Below are positions 36,819-45,356 of a stretch of DNA of 52,327 bases, piece after piece. Numbering within the stretch: position 1 is the stretch's first letter; every line of letters starts with the position of its first letter. The translations under genes were made by a program, and so were the position numbers. Under the pieces are notes generated by a model, which ran no database searches, was not told the DNA's origin, and saw only the letters and a list, made by a program, of their open reading frames with translations. Source of the DNA: Candidatus Cryptobacteroides avicola. Lineage in GTDB: Bacteria; Bacteroidota; Bacteroidia; Bacteroidales; UBA932. Location: the NCBI GenBank assembly GCA_017695115.1, contig JADILV010000085.1, positions 1 through 52,327 of the forward strand, read 5' to 3'.

Positions 36819-37781
36819 ATGGAAACCTATCTTCTTATAAAATATCTGAAATGTTCCACCACTCCGGATGAAGAGGCGATGGTAAAGGAATGGCTTGCGA
36901 ATGATCCCGACGGCAGTCATGCAAAGCAGTATTCCGACGCCCATTTCCTTTACGAAGGAATGGTTATCCATAGCGGAAATGTGCAGGAGCCCGCTCATGC
37001 GCCGCGCAAAAAGAAACGTTTGATAAAGACGGCTGTCATGGCGGCAGCTTCGGTCGCGGCTGCGGTGATACTGGTGGCCGGTGCCGGATTCCTGTCCAGG
37101 AACTACACTATGGACAGGCTGTCAGCGAAAATGGAGACTGTCTATGTGCCTGCCGGCAAGAGCATGCAGCTGACTTTGGAGGACGGGACCTGCCTGTGGC
37201 TCAATTCCGGTACGGAAATCGAGTATCCCGTTGTCTTTTCACGGAAATCCCGCAATGTCAGGGTCCGCAGCGGTGAGGTCCTGTTCGATGTCGCCAAGGA
37301 TGTCAGGCGTCCGTTCAATGTGGATACCTACGCTTCGACCATATCTGTACTCGGTACCAGGTTCAATGTGTCGGTAGACGAGTCGGGGCATGAGTTTTCC
37401 GCCGCATTGCTCAGAGGTTCCATCAAAGTGGCGAGCAATCTCCGCTCCGGAGAGGAATATACGCTAAGGCCCAATCAGATGGTGAAATTGAAGGATGAAC
37501 ATCTGTACGTCGAGCAGATTGACGATCCGGGAGCAATTGAATGTTGGACAGAAGGCCTCATCGATGTTACGGATGTCCCTTTCGACCGGCTGATGAAGAA
37601 ATTCGAACTTGCGTATGACGTGCGTATTATCATAGAACGGGATACACTGCCTCAGATAAGGTATACGAGAGGAAAAGTGAGGATATCCGAAGGGGTCGAA
37701 CATGCGCTTTCGATGCTCGCACTCGTTGCGGATTTCAGCTATGACTATGACAGACAGACAAATACTATCGTAATACGGTAG
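36819..37781 (+). CDS. FecR-type anti-sigma factor of PUL 2
   Basis: A protein of 320 residues with a cytoplasmic N-terminus of about 65 residues that should bind the sigma factor, one membrane segment (about residues 67-88, VMAAASVAAAVILVAGAGF) and a periplasmic FecR domain (VPAGKSMQLTLEDGTCLWLNSG; FNVDTYASTISVLGTRFNV) plus a C-terminal STN-like part. I start it at 36819 since the sequence from METYLL onward is family-like. It should receive the signal from the STN domain of the SusC encoded next. Confidence 0.94.
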   Translation: METYLLIKYLKCSTTPDEEAMVKEWLANDPDGSHAKQYSDAHFLYEGMVIHSGNVQEPAHAPRKKKRLIKTAVMAAASVAAAVILVAGAGFLSRNYTMDRLSAKMETVYVPAGKSMQLTLEDGTCLWLNSGTEIEYPVVFSRKSRNVRVRSGEVLFDVAKDVRRPFNVDTYASTISVLGTRFNVSVDESGHEFSAALLRGSIKVASNLRSGEEYTLRPNQMVKLKDEHLYVEQIDDPGAIECWTEGLIDVTDVPFDRLMKKFELAYDVRIIIERDTLPQIRYTRGKVRISEGVEHALSMLALVADFSYDYDRQTNTIVIR

Positions 37782-37871
37782 AATATGACCACAGATTGTT
37801 TAACCGCATAATAATAAAAGGAGACCGATATGGGATAATCAGGATATTCGATTGAAAGTATTCTGGTTACA

Positions 37872-37946
37872 TAAAAAATCTGCGGATTTTGGGGATCCGC
37901 AGACACTGACAGAATACTGACTGCAAGTAGTAAACTATCACTAATA
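37872..37946 (-). ncRNA. Predicted antisense small RNA in the susC leader (DonS-like)
   Basis: A perfect minus-strand promoter ends at 37952 and a perfect intrinsic terminator ends at 37873, so a transcript of about 75 nt is predicted, starting near 37946. It contains no start codon followed by a useful frame. It is fully antisense to the 5' leader of the susC mRNA between FecR and SusC. In Bacteroides fragilis, the DonS RNA lies at this kind of position in an N-glycan PUL and represses it. Likeness here is by position and architecture; I have not compared sequences. The 5' end is an estimate from the -7 box. Confidence 0.75.
37873..37903 (-). terminator. Intrinsic terminator of the antisense RNA
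   Basis: On the minus strand TCTGCGGAT (37903-37895), loop CCCCAAA, ATCCGCAGA (37887-37879), then six T (37878-37873). The stem is 9 bp and perfect. On the plus strand no T tract follows, so it would not stop susC transcription. A second inverted repeat, AGTATTCTG (37857-37865) with CAGAATACT (37910-37918), encloses it and could fold in the susC mRNA leader. Confidence 0.85.
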
Positions 37947-37951
37947 ATTAA

Positions 37952-37982
37952 CAAAAATATGAATAAAAGTCTAATCTTCAAA
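37952..37982 (-). promoter_or_regulatory. Promoter of the antisense RNA
   Basis: On the minus strand TTTG (37982-37979), exactly 19 bases, then TATTTTTG (37959-37952), a perfect TTTG-N19-TAnnTTTG. The -7 box overlaps the first base of the susC start codon at 37959 and the -33 box lies inside the susC coding sequence. Sense translation initiation and antisense transcription initiation therefore share the same bases. Confidence 0.78.
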
Positions 37983-40900
37983 ACATTTAGACTGTTTATC
38001 GCCATGGCCGCAGTGTGCCTTTTCTGCCCGAAGCAGAATATATGGGCACAGACTGATTCCGGAATCACCATTAAAGTGGAAAATGCCAGACTCGAGTCGG
38101 TCCTTGATGCCATTGAGCAGCAGTCCAAATATCTTTTCCTTAATGACCAGGTAGATTTGAGCAGGACTGTCAGCATCAGTGTGGATGATGCTGATATCAA
38201 GACCGTGCTTGAAAGTCTCTTTTCCGGTTCTGATGTGGAGTGGCGTATAGAAGGCACTAACATCTATATTTCTGTAAAGGTCTCCCGTGAACCGGCCGAG
38301 AGTACTCCGGATAACCGTATTTCCGGTAAGATTGTAGACGCTTCCGGCCTTCCGGTCATCGGAGCGGGCGTGCTGGTTCAGGGTACTACCGTGGGAGCGA
38401 GCACGGACCTGGACGGAAAGTTCTCTTTCAGTCTTCCTGAAGGGATGCAGGACGCTGTGCTCGAGGTAGCTTGCCTCGGATATGCCTCCCAGACCATACC
38501 GGTAGGGGCAAGACGGGTGTTCGACATCACCCTCGAGACTGATGCCATCATGATGGAGGGTACGGTAGTCACCGCATTGGGTATCAAGCGTTCTGAAAAG
38601 GCACTTTCCTATAATGTGCAGGAGGTCAAGTCCGACGAACTTCTCGCAAACAAGGATGCCAACTTCGTTAATTCCCTCAGCGGAAAGGTCGCCGGCCTTG
38701 TAATCAATGCTTCTTCTTCAGGTGTCGGAGGTGCTTCCAAGGTGGTGATGCGCGGGCAGAAATCCATCTCCAAATCTTCCAATGCCCTGTATGTGATCGA
38801 TGGCGTGCCTATGTACACGGCTGCCCGTGATGCGGGGACCGAGTTCGACTCCAGGGGTGCGACAGACCCTATAGCCGACATCAACCCGGAGGACATCGAG
38901 TCGATGACGGTCCTGACCGGTGCGGCTGCTGCGGCCCTCTACGGTTCTGCGGCTGCGAACGGTGCTATTGTCGTCAATACCAAGAAAGGCCAGGCCGGAA
39001 AGACTTCACTGACAATTTCCAGCAATACCGAGATTTTCAACCCGTTCGTGCTGCCACGTTTCCAGAACAGGTACGGCACTGGTGACTACAATTCTTCCGA
39101 AGGCTCGATTCTCCGCAGCTGGGGCAGCCGCCTGAACAGCTCGAACTATATGGGCTATGATCCGAGGAAAGATTATTTCCGCATGGGTGTCACCGGTACG
39201 GAGAGCGTGTCTCTGTCTACCGGCAATGCCAAGAACCAGACATATCTCTCCGCCGCGGCAGTGAACTCACTCGGCAATGTGCCGAACAACAAGTACAACC
39301 GCTACAACTTCACGTTCCGCAATACCACTAAGTTCCTCGACGACAAGATGACCCTCGATGTCTCCGCCAGCTATATCATGCAGGACGACCAGAACATGAC
39401 AAACCAGGGAACATACAACAATCCTCTGCTGGGCGCGTACCTTTTCCCTCGCGGGAACGACTGGGCCGACATTGAGATGTATGAAAGGTACGACACGGGC
39501 CGTAAAATCTACACCCAGTACTGGCCGGTGGGAGATGGCGGCATGACCATGCAGAACCCGTACTGGATCAACTACCGCAATCTCCGCCAGAACAAGAAGA
39601 CCCGCTACATGCTCTCCGCCGGGCTCTCGTACGAGATACTGGACTGGCTGACGATTTCCGGCAGGGTGCGCATTGACAATTCGCACAATAAATACACGGA
39701 GAAATTCTACGCTACCACCAATACCCAGCTTACGGAAAATTCAGAGAACGGACTGTTCGGCCTAGAGAGTTCAGAGGACAGGCAGGTGTATGCTGACGCA
39801 TTGCTCGATATAAACAAGACATGGGAGGACTGGAGCCTTCATGCCAATGTCGGAGCCTCCATTACCGATATGCGTAATGACCTTTTTTCCAACAGAGGTC
39901 CGATTGCTTCTGACAATATCCCAAACGTGTTCAATGTATTTTCTATAGACCAGTCACGTCTGGTGAAGAGACAGTCCGGATGGCGGGAACAGACCCAGTC
40001 CGTATATGCTTCGGCAGAAATCGGTTTTAAGAGTGCGTATTACCTTACCCTTACAGGGCGTAATGACTGGCCTTCCCAGCTTGCCGGACCACGTTCTACA
40101 ACCAAATCATATTTCTATCCGTCCGTGGGAGCGTCCGTGGTGCTTTCCGAAATCATCCCGAATATGCCTAAACAGCTGGAGTATTTGAAACTGCGTGCAT
40201 CATTCGCCGATGTGGGAACCCCGTTCGACCGCTGGCTCGCCAACCCTCTTCACGAGTGGCCTGACAACGGAAACGCCTGGGCTACCGACACTACATATCC
40301 AGTAGAACTCAAGCCTGAAAGGACCCAGTCATGGGAGGTCGGAGTGCAGATGAGATTCCTGCAGTGGTTCAACCTCGATGCCACATATTACCGCACGAAT
40401 ACGAAGAACCAGACATTCTTCCCTGACATATCTACAGGTTCAGGTTATTCGGAAATTCCTATCCAGTCCGGAAATGTGCTCAACGAGGGATTCGAGCTTG
40501 CACTTGGATTCGAAAAGCAGTGGGGCATTTTCAACTGGGCCAGCAACTATACGTTCTCTACTAACCGTAACGAGGTCATTTCTCTCGCAGAAAATGCAGT
40601 TAACCCTGTGACAGGAGAGACGCTCAATATGACATCTCTCAATATGGGCGGTCTCGGAAACGCACGTTTCATTCTCCGCGAAGGCGGATCTCTGGGTGAT
40701 ATCTATTCTCGCCAGGACTTTGTTAGGGACAGCAACGGTAACATATATGTGGACGCATCAGGGAATGTTGCTACAGAGACCATCAGCAACGTGGATGACT
40801 ATATAAAGCTGGGCAGTGTCCTGCCTAAAGCCAATATGGCGTGGCGCAATGATTTCCGTATCGGTAACTTCAACCTCGGTTTCATGATTACAGCCCGTCT

Positions 40901-41318
40901 GGGCGGAGTTGTGTTCTCACGTACGCAGGCAGTCCTGGACTACTATGGCGTGTCAGAAGCATCTGCCGTAGCCCGTGACAACGGTGGTGTACTGATAAAC
41001 GGTACTGACATGATTGATGCGAACAAGTGGTATACTGCTGCAGCCGGCGGGAACGTAGTACCGCAGTACTACACTTATTCTGCGACTAATGTCCGTCTCC
41101 AGGAAGCATCGGTAGGTTATACTTTTCCGCGCAAGATGCTCAATAATGTATGTGAACTCACCTTGCAGCTTGTAGGTCGCAACCTGTGGATGATATACAA
41201 CAAGGCTCCTTTCGACCCTGAAGCCATCGCTACCACGGGAAATTATTATCAGGGTATCGATTACTTCATGATGCCGAATACACGCAATTTCGGATTCAAC
41301 ATCAGGATTAAATTCTAA
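37959..41318 (+). CDS. susC-like: SusC-family TonB-dependent transporter with STN domain (PUL 2)
   Basis: A protein of 1119 residues: signal peptide to about IWAQ, STN domain (ITIKVENARLESVLDAIEQQ through DVEWRIEGTNIYIS), carboxypeptidase-regulatory-like domain (RISGKIVDASGLPVIGAGVL), plug with GAAAAALYGSAAANGAIVV, and barrel ending FGFNIRIKF. The STN domain is the part that contacts FecR in the periplasm, so import and gene induction are coupled. No Shine-Dalgarno precedes the ATG, which is normal in this phylum. Confidence 0.96.
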   Translation: MNKSLIFKTFRLFIAMAAVCLFCPKQNIWAQTDSGITIKVENARLESVLDAIEQQSKYLFLNDQVDLSRTVSISVDDADIKTVLESLFSGSDVEWRIEGTNIYISVKVSREPAESTPDNRISGKIVDASGLPVIGAGVLVQGTTVGASTDLDGKFSFSLPEGMQDAVLEVACLGYASQTIPVGARRVFDITLETDAIMMEGTVVTALGIKRSEKALSYNVQEVKSDELLANKDANFVNSLSGKVAGLVINASSSGVGGASKVVMRGQKSISKSSNALYVIDGVPMYTAARDAGTEFDSRGATDPIADINPEDIESMTVLTGAAAAALYGSAAANGAIVVNTKKGQAGKTSLTISSNTEIFNPFVLPRFQNRYGTGDYNSSEGSILRSWGSRLNSSNYMGYDPRKDYFRMGVTGTESVSLSTGNAKNQTYLSAAAVNSLGNVPNNKYNRYNFTFRNTTKFLDDKMTLDVSASYIMQDDQNMTNQGTYNNPLLGAYLFPRGNDWADIEMYERYDTGRKIYTQYWPVGDGGMTMQNPYWINYRNLRQNKKTRYMLSAGLSYEILDWLTISGRVRIDNSHNKYTEKFYATTNTQLTENSENGLFGLESSEDRQVYADALLDINKTWEDWSLHANVGASITDMRNDLFSNRGPIASDNIPNVFNVFSIDQSRLVKRQSGWREQTQSVYASAEIGFKSAYYLTLTGRNDWPSQLAGPRSTTKSYFYPSVGASVVLSEIIPNMPKQLEYLKLRASFADVGTPFDRWLANPLHEWPDNGNAWATDTTYPVELKPERTQSWEVGVQMRFLQWFNLDATYYRTNTKNQTFFPDISTGSGYSEIPIQSGNVLNEGFELALGFEKQWGIFNWASNYTFSTNRNEVISLAENAVNPVTGETLNMTSLNMGGLGNARFILREGGSLGDIYSRQDFVRDSNGNIYVDASGNVATETISNVDDYIKLGSVLPKANMAWRNDFRIGNFNLGFMITARLGGVVFSRTQAVLDYYGVSEASAVARDNGGVLINGTDMIDANKWYTAAAGGNVVPQYYTYSATNVRLQEASVGYTFPRKMLNNVCELTLQLVGRNLWMIYNKAPFDPEAIATTGNYYQGIDYFMMPNTRNFGFNIRIKF

Positions 41319-41330
41319 AGAGGCAATATT

Positions 41331-42974
41331 ATGTTTTTCAGCAGAATAAATAAATTATTGGCAGTAGCGGCCATCGCTGTATGCGGAGCATCATGCACGG
41401 CAGGCTACCTTGAGATAAACAGCAACCCGTACGGGGTGACCGACGATGAAATGCAGCGCGACGGATATGCCGTAAGGGCAGCGCTGATAGGAATCGCCAA
41501 CGGTGTCATTTCACCGGATGTCAACACCACACAGTTCACCGACTGCCTTCTCGGCGGTACGCAGGGCGGGTATCTGGCTGATGCGAATGCCAACTTCAGA
41601 AATACAATATCCAACTATAATCCCACAGATGACTGGACAAATGTTTTCATGAAGAGTCCATACGTTATCCCGGTCATCTATTCGAACTACAGGCAGCTTC
41701 ATCAGGTGACGGACGATCCTGTCATTCTTGCTGTGGGGGATATAATCAAGGTGGCTGCGATGCACCGTGTCACAGATACGTATGGACCTATCCCGTATTC
41801 GAAGATAGGCCAGAACGGCGAGATCAACGTGCCGTACGATTCCCAGCAAGACGTGTACAAAAAGATGTTCGAGGAGCTGGATGCGGCTGTTGCCGCCCTT
41901 ATCCCGAACAGGACAAACAATTTTGCAGCCTCCGCCGATGTGATATATGGAGGGAATGTCGAGAAGTGGATAAAATTTGCCAATTCCTTGAAACTCAGGC
42001 TTGCAATGCGTATAGTATACGCTGACCCGGACCTCGCGAAACAGATGGCCGAGTCTGCTGTGAGCAACGAGGTCGGTGTGATGGCCTCCAATGATGACAA
42101 CGCCATGTTTGCTTCATGGGGGACATCAGGGAACCCTATCAACGTTTCCGTGGAATATAACATGGTCACACGCCATGAAGACGGAACGGCATGCGTCACC
42201 GAGAGCGGTGATTCCCATACGGCAGCGGATATTGTCTGCTATATGAACGGCTATAATGACCCGCGACGTGAATTCTATTTCACCCAGAGCGAGTGGGACG
42301 GACGAGAATATGTCGGGATGCGGCGAGGTATAGTGATTCCTGACCAGGCTTCTGTCGGGCACCGGTTCTCGGGCGTACGGATCGGTCTGACCGACCCTGT
42401 ATGCTGGATGAACGCGGCAGAAGTCGCCTTCCTCAAGGCTGAGGCCGTGGCTGTATTCAATTTTAATATGGGCACGGATGCCAGAGCGGCATACGAGGAG
42501 GGCATACGCCTTTCGTTCGAACAGTGGGGTGCCGGAGACGCTTCATCATATATGGCCGATGCCACGAGTGTTCCGGAGACATATACTGATCCTGCCGGTT
42601 CCAATACGTATGAAGGTACGCTCTCCACTATCACTGTCGCATGGGACGAAAACGCCACCACGGAACAGAAACAGGAGCGCATCATCACCCAGAAATGGAT
42701 AGCCAACTGGCTTCTGGGCAATGAAGCATGGTCGGATTGGAGAAGGACAGGCTATCCCCGCCTTATACCTGTGACAGAATCTGGGAATTACAGCGCCGGA
42801 AGAGTGAACAGTACATCAGGAGCAAGACGTATGGAATATCCGGATGATGAAGCCATATCCAATTCCGAAAATTATAGTTATGCAGTTTCTTCACTTCTTG
42901 GAGAAGGCGGTGACAATATGTCTACCAGACTCTGGTTTGACTGCAAACCTGATAATCCTGCATATAACAGATAA
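41331..42974 (+). CDS. susD-like: SusD-family outer-membrane glycan-binding lipoprotein (PUL 2)
   Basis: A protein of 547 residues with a lipoprotein signal (AVCGASC). It belongs to the SusD/RagB relatives of the SusD-like_2 kind: helices with VPYDSQQDVYKKMFEELDAAVAAL, WIKFANSLKLRLAMRIVYADP, and a C-terminus with WLLGNEAWSDWRRTGYPRL. It caps the SusC channel encoded 12 bases upstream and binds the released N-glycan. Confidence 0.94.
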   Translation: MFFSRINKLLAVAAIAVCGASCTAGYLEINSNPYGVTDDEMQRDGYAVRAALIGIANGVISPDVNTTQFTDCLLGGTQGGYLADANANFRNTISNYNPTDDWTNVFMKSPYVIPVIYSNYRQLHQVTDDPVILAVGDIIKVAAMHRVTDTYGPIPYSKIGQNGEINVPYDSQQDVYKKMFEELDAAVAALIPNRTNNFAASADVIYGGNVEKWIKFANSLKLRLAMRIVYADPDLAKQMAESAVSNEVGVMASNDDNAMFASWGTSGNPINVSVEYNMVTRHEDGTACVTESGDSHTAADIVCYMNGYNDPRREFYFTQSEWDGREYVGMRRGIVIPDQASVGHRFSGVRIGLTDPVCWMNAAEVAFLKAEAVAVFNFNMGTDARAAYEEGIRLSFEQWGAGDASSYMADATSVPETYTDPAGSNTYEGTLSTITVAWDENATTEQKQERIITQKWIANWLLGNEAWSDWRRTGYPRLIPVTESGNYSAGRVNSTSGARRMEYPDDEAISNSENYSYAVSSLLGEGGDNMSTRLWFDCKPDNPAYNR

Positions 42975-42994
42975 AGCCAAAAGACGTGAATACA

Positions 42995-44140
42995 ATGAGA
43001 AAGATTATAGAAAACAACATTTCCTGCCTTTCAGGAGCGGTTGCATCGGCCATGACGCTTTTCTTGTTCGCCGGATGTTCGGAGTGGACCGAACCGGAGA
43101 GTGTGAAGATCAATGTCCCGACGCTGGAGAGCCAGAACCCGGAGCTGTATGCGCAGTATCTCCAGAGCCTGCGCGACTACCGGAGCAGCGAGCATAAGGT
43201 GATGGTCACTAAATATGATAACAAGGCCACGGCTCCTGTCGGCCAGGCTGAACACCTGAACGCCCTTCCTGACAGCGTCGACTATGTCATACTGATGAAC
43301 CCGGATGAGTTGTCCGATGCTGTAGTTTCAGAGATGTCTGAAATACGTGAGGAAAAAGGTACCATGACATTGTATACGGTAAGTTATGATACAATAGAAG
43401 ATGAGTATGCCGCTTATCTTGATGAGTGGAATGCCGCACATGTGCCTGAAGGTGGGGAGACCGGAACCCCCGAGGGCGAGTCTGAAACCGGAGAGGACAC
43501 TCCTTCAGAACCGCAGGAACAGCCGGAGAACTTCGCTGACTTCCTCGGAGACAGGACCGACCGGTTGCTTTCCCTTACGGACAAGTACGGCTATGACGGA
43601 ATCAATGTAGCGTATACAGGTATATTCCCGGGCAGTCTGCAGGATGAGGCCAAGTCCGAACTGCTGGCGCATCAGACTGTATTCTTCGACAAGATCAAGG
43701 CCTGGCAGTCATCACACACAGACAAATTGATGTTCTTTGAAGGTATGCCGATCAATATCCTGTATGACCTGTCTTTCCTGAATGACTGCAGATACATTAT
43801 CGTGGATGCCATAGATGCAGTGAACAAAGAGGAGCTTACCATGAATGTCTATATGACAGTCACAACTGGTGTCCCGACGGACCGGATGGTGATAGGTGTC
43901 ACAACACCTTCTCTGACTGACCCTACTGATGACAGGGGGCTGTTCTCTGCCACTGACGCTTCCGGAGAAGCTGTCAGGGCTGTCAGCGGAGCTGCCGAAT
44001 GGGTGTGCGAGCAGTCCGGCTCATTTTTGAGAGCCGGAATCTGTGTGGAGAATGCCCAGAATGACTACTACAATATCACCAAATCTTACAAGTACATACG
44101 GGAGGCGATCCAGACCATGAATCCTTCCCCGCTGGACTGA
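42995..44140 (+). CDS. GH18-like surface glycan-binding protein, catalytically dead
   Basis: A lipoprotein of 381 residues (LFLFAGC). The GH18 barrel is recognisable around LLSLTDKYGYDGINVAYTG, but the catalytic signature DGxDxDxE reads DGINVAYT (residues 201-208): the acidic residues and the catalytic Glu are replaced, the latter by Thr208. Non-catalytic GH18-like binders occur next to the active endoglycosidase in Bacteroides N-glycan PULs. A linker rich in Glu, Gly, Pro and Thr interrupts the domain before residue 185. ATG at 42995 is preferred; an in-frame GTG at 42986 would add three residues. Confidence 0.85.
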   Translation: MRKIIENNISCLSGAVASAMTLFLFAGCSEWTEPESVKINVPTLESQNPELYAQYLQSLRDYRSSEHKVMVTKYDNKATAPVGQAEHLNALPDSVDYVILMNPDELSDAVVSEMSEIREEKGTMTLYTVSYDTIEDEYAAYLDEWNAAHVPEGGETGTPEGESETGEDTPSEPQEQPENFADFLGDRTDRLLSLTDKYGYDGINVAYTGIFPGSLQDEAKSELLAHQTVFFDKIKAWQSSHTDKLMFFEGMPINILYDLSFLNDCRYIIVDAIDAVNKEELTMNVYMTVTTGVPTDRMVIGVTTPSLTDPTDDRGLFSATDASGEAVRAVSGAAEWVCEQSGSFLRAGICVENAQNDYYNITKSYKYIREAIQTMNPSPLD

Positions 44141-44174
44141 TACGTTGCAGAAACTAATATTAAGGAAACATAAG

Positions 44175-45332
44175 ATGAAATCAATAAATATCATTATGGC
44201 AGGTCTTGCCGGTCTGATGTTCTGCGCATGTTCAACCAACAGCGAAGACGAGCATCATTTCGACAACAAACTGTATATAAACACCAGTACCGCTTCCGAG
44301 GATATCCTTTTCAAGGCCTCTACGGAGACCGCGACTGAAAGCAGGCAGCTGACCATAGCTGTCCCGATTCCAGTGGAGCAGGAAGTGTCAGGAAAATTTG
44401 TGTTCGATCCGTCCAGGACAGCCGTGTACAACATGGCATACGGGGCTGAGGCCGAAACCCTTCCGTCAGAGATGCTTTCCATTGAAGAACCTGTTGCCAC
44501 TATCAATGCCGGAGCTTCGGAATCAGCACCTGTTACTGTTGTTTTCAGCGGAATAGAGGCCCTTGACAGGGACAAAGTTTATGTTGCTCCTGTATCTCTG
44601 GTGGATGTCCAGGGGATAGATGTACTGGATTCCAAGACGATTGTCTATTATGTGTTCAAAGGTGCGGCCCTGATAAATGTGGTTGCTGACATAAGGGAGA
44701 ATTATTTCCCGATAAACTGGAGCAGCGATGTATCCCGTTTGAATGCAGTTACGGTCGAGGCTCTCATCAGAGTCCGGAATTTCGATGTTCAGGATGGCAA
44801 AAGCGAAGGGATCAGCACTGTGTTCGGTATTGAAGGCGGTTTTCTGGTGCGTATTGGTGACGCCCAGGTCGAGAAGAACCAGATCCAGTTGTGCAATCCT
44901 AACGGGAGTTTCCCGTCCAGAAATCCCGATTACGGGCTTCCGACAGATGAATGGGTTCATATCGCTGTAGTATGGGACGGCACTACCGGAGACAGGATCA
45001 TCTACCACAACGGGCAGAAGATAGTAAGCGATACCAACGCTTCAGGTACGGTAAGTCTGAGCAGTAACTGTTATATAGGCCGTTCTTGGAATGACCAGAG
45101 GTGGTTGGACGGAGAGATTTCGGAGGTGAGGATATGGAGCCGCCAGCGTACACAGGACGAACTCAATGCACTCAATGCCTTCTATACAGTCGATCCAGGC
45201 AGTGAAGGGCTTATTGCTTATTGGAAATTCGACGAAGGCTCCGGAAAGACCATCAAGGACTATAGCGGTAATGGCAATGACATCGAGGCCGCCAATGATC
45301 TGACATGGACCAGGGTCTCACTTCCTGAATAA
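44175..45332 (+). CDS. DUF1735-LamG surface lipoprotein
   Basis: A protein of 385 residues with a lipoprotein signal (LAGLMFCAC). The first 160 or so residues resemble DUF1735 (repeated VPIPVEQEVSGKFVFDPS, VYVAPVSLVDVQGIDVLDS). The C-terminal 200 form a concanavalin-like LamG domain (VTVEALIRVRNF; DEWVHIAVVWDG; GEISEVRIWSRQRTQDEL; YWKFDEGSGKTIKDYSGNGND). It most likely binds N-glycan at the surface beside the endoglycosidase. ATG at 44175 follows AAGGAAAC closely. Confidence 0.85.
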   Translation: MKSINIIMAGLAGLMFCACSTNSEDEHHFDNKLYINTSTASEDILFKASTETATESRQLTIAVPIPVEQEVSGKFVFDPSRTAVYNMAYGAEAETLPSEMLSIEEPVATINAGASESAPVTVVFSGIEALDRDKVYVAPVSLVDVQGIDVLDSKTIVYYVFKGAALINVVADIRENYFPINWSSDVSRLNAVTVEALIRVRNFDVQDGKSEGISTVFGIEGGFLVRIGDAQVEKNQIQLCNPNGSFPSRNPDYGLPTDEWVHIAVVWDGTTGDRIIYHNGQKIVSDTNASGTVSLSSNCYIGRSWNDQRWLDGEISEVRIWSRQRTQDELNALNAFYTVDPGSEGLIAYWKFDEGSGKTIKDYSGNGNDIEAANDLTWTRVSLPE

Positions 45333-45356
45333 CATTAATCCAATAGATTAGGTACA

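Noticed and set aside
37879..37903. Attenuator of susC on the plus strand
   Set aside because: The hairpin has no T tract on the plus strand; the T6 tract is on the minus strand only.
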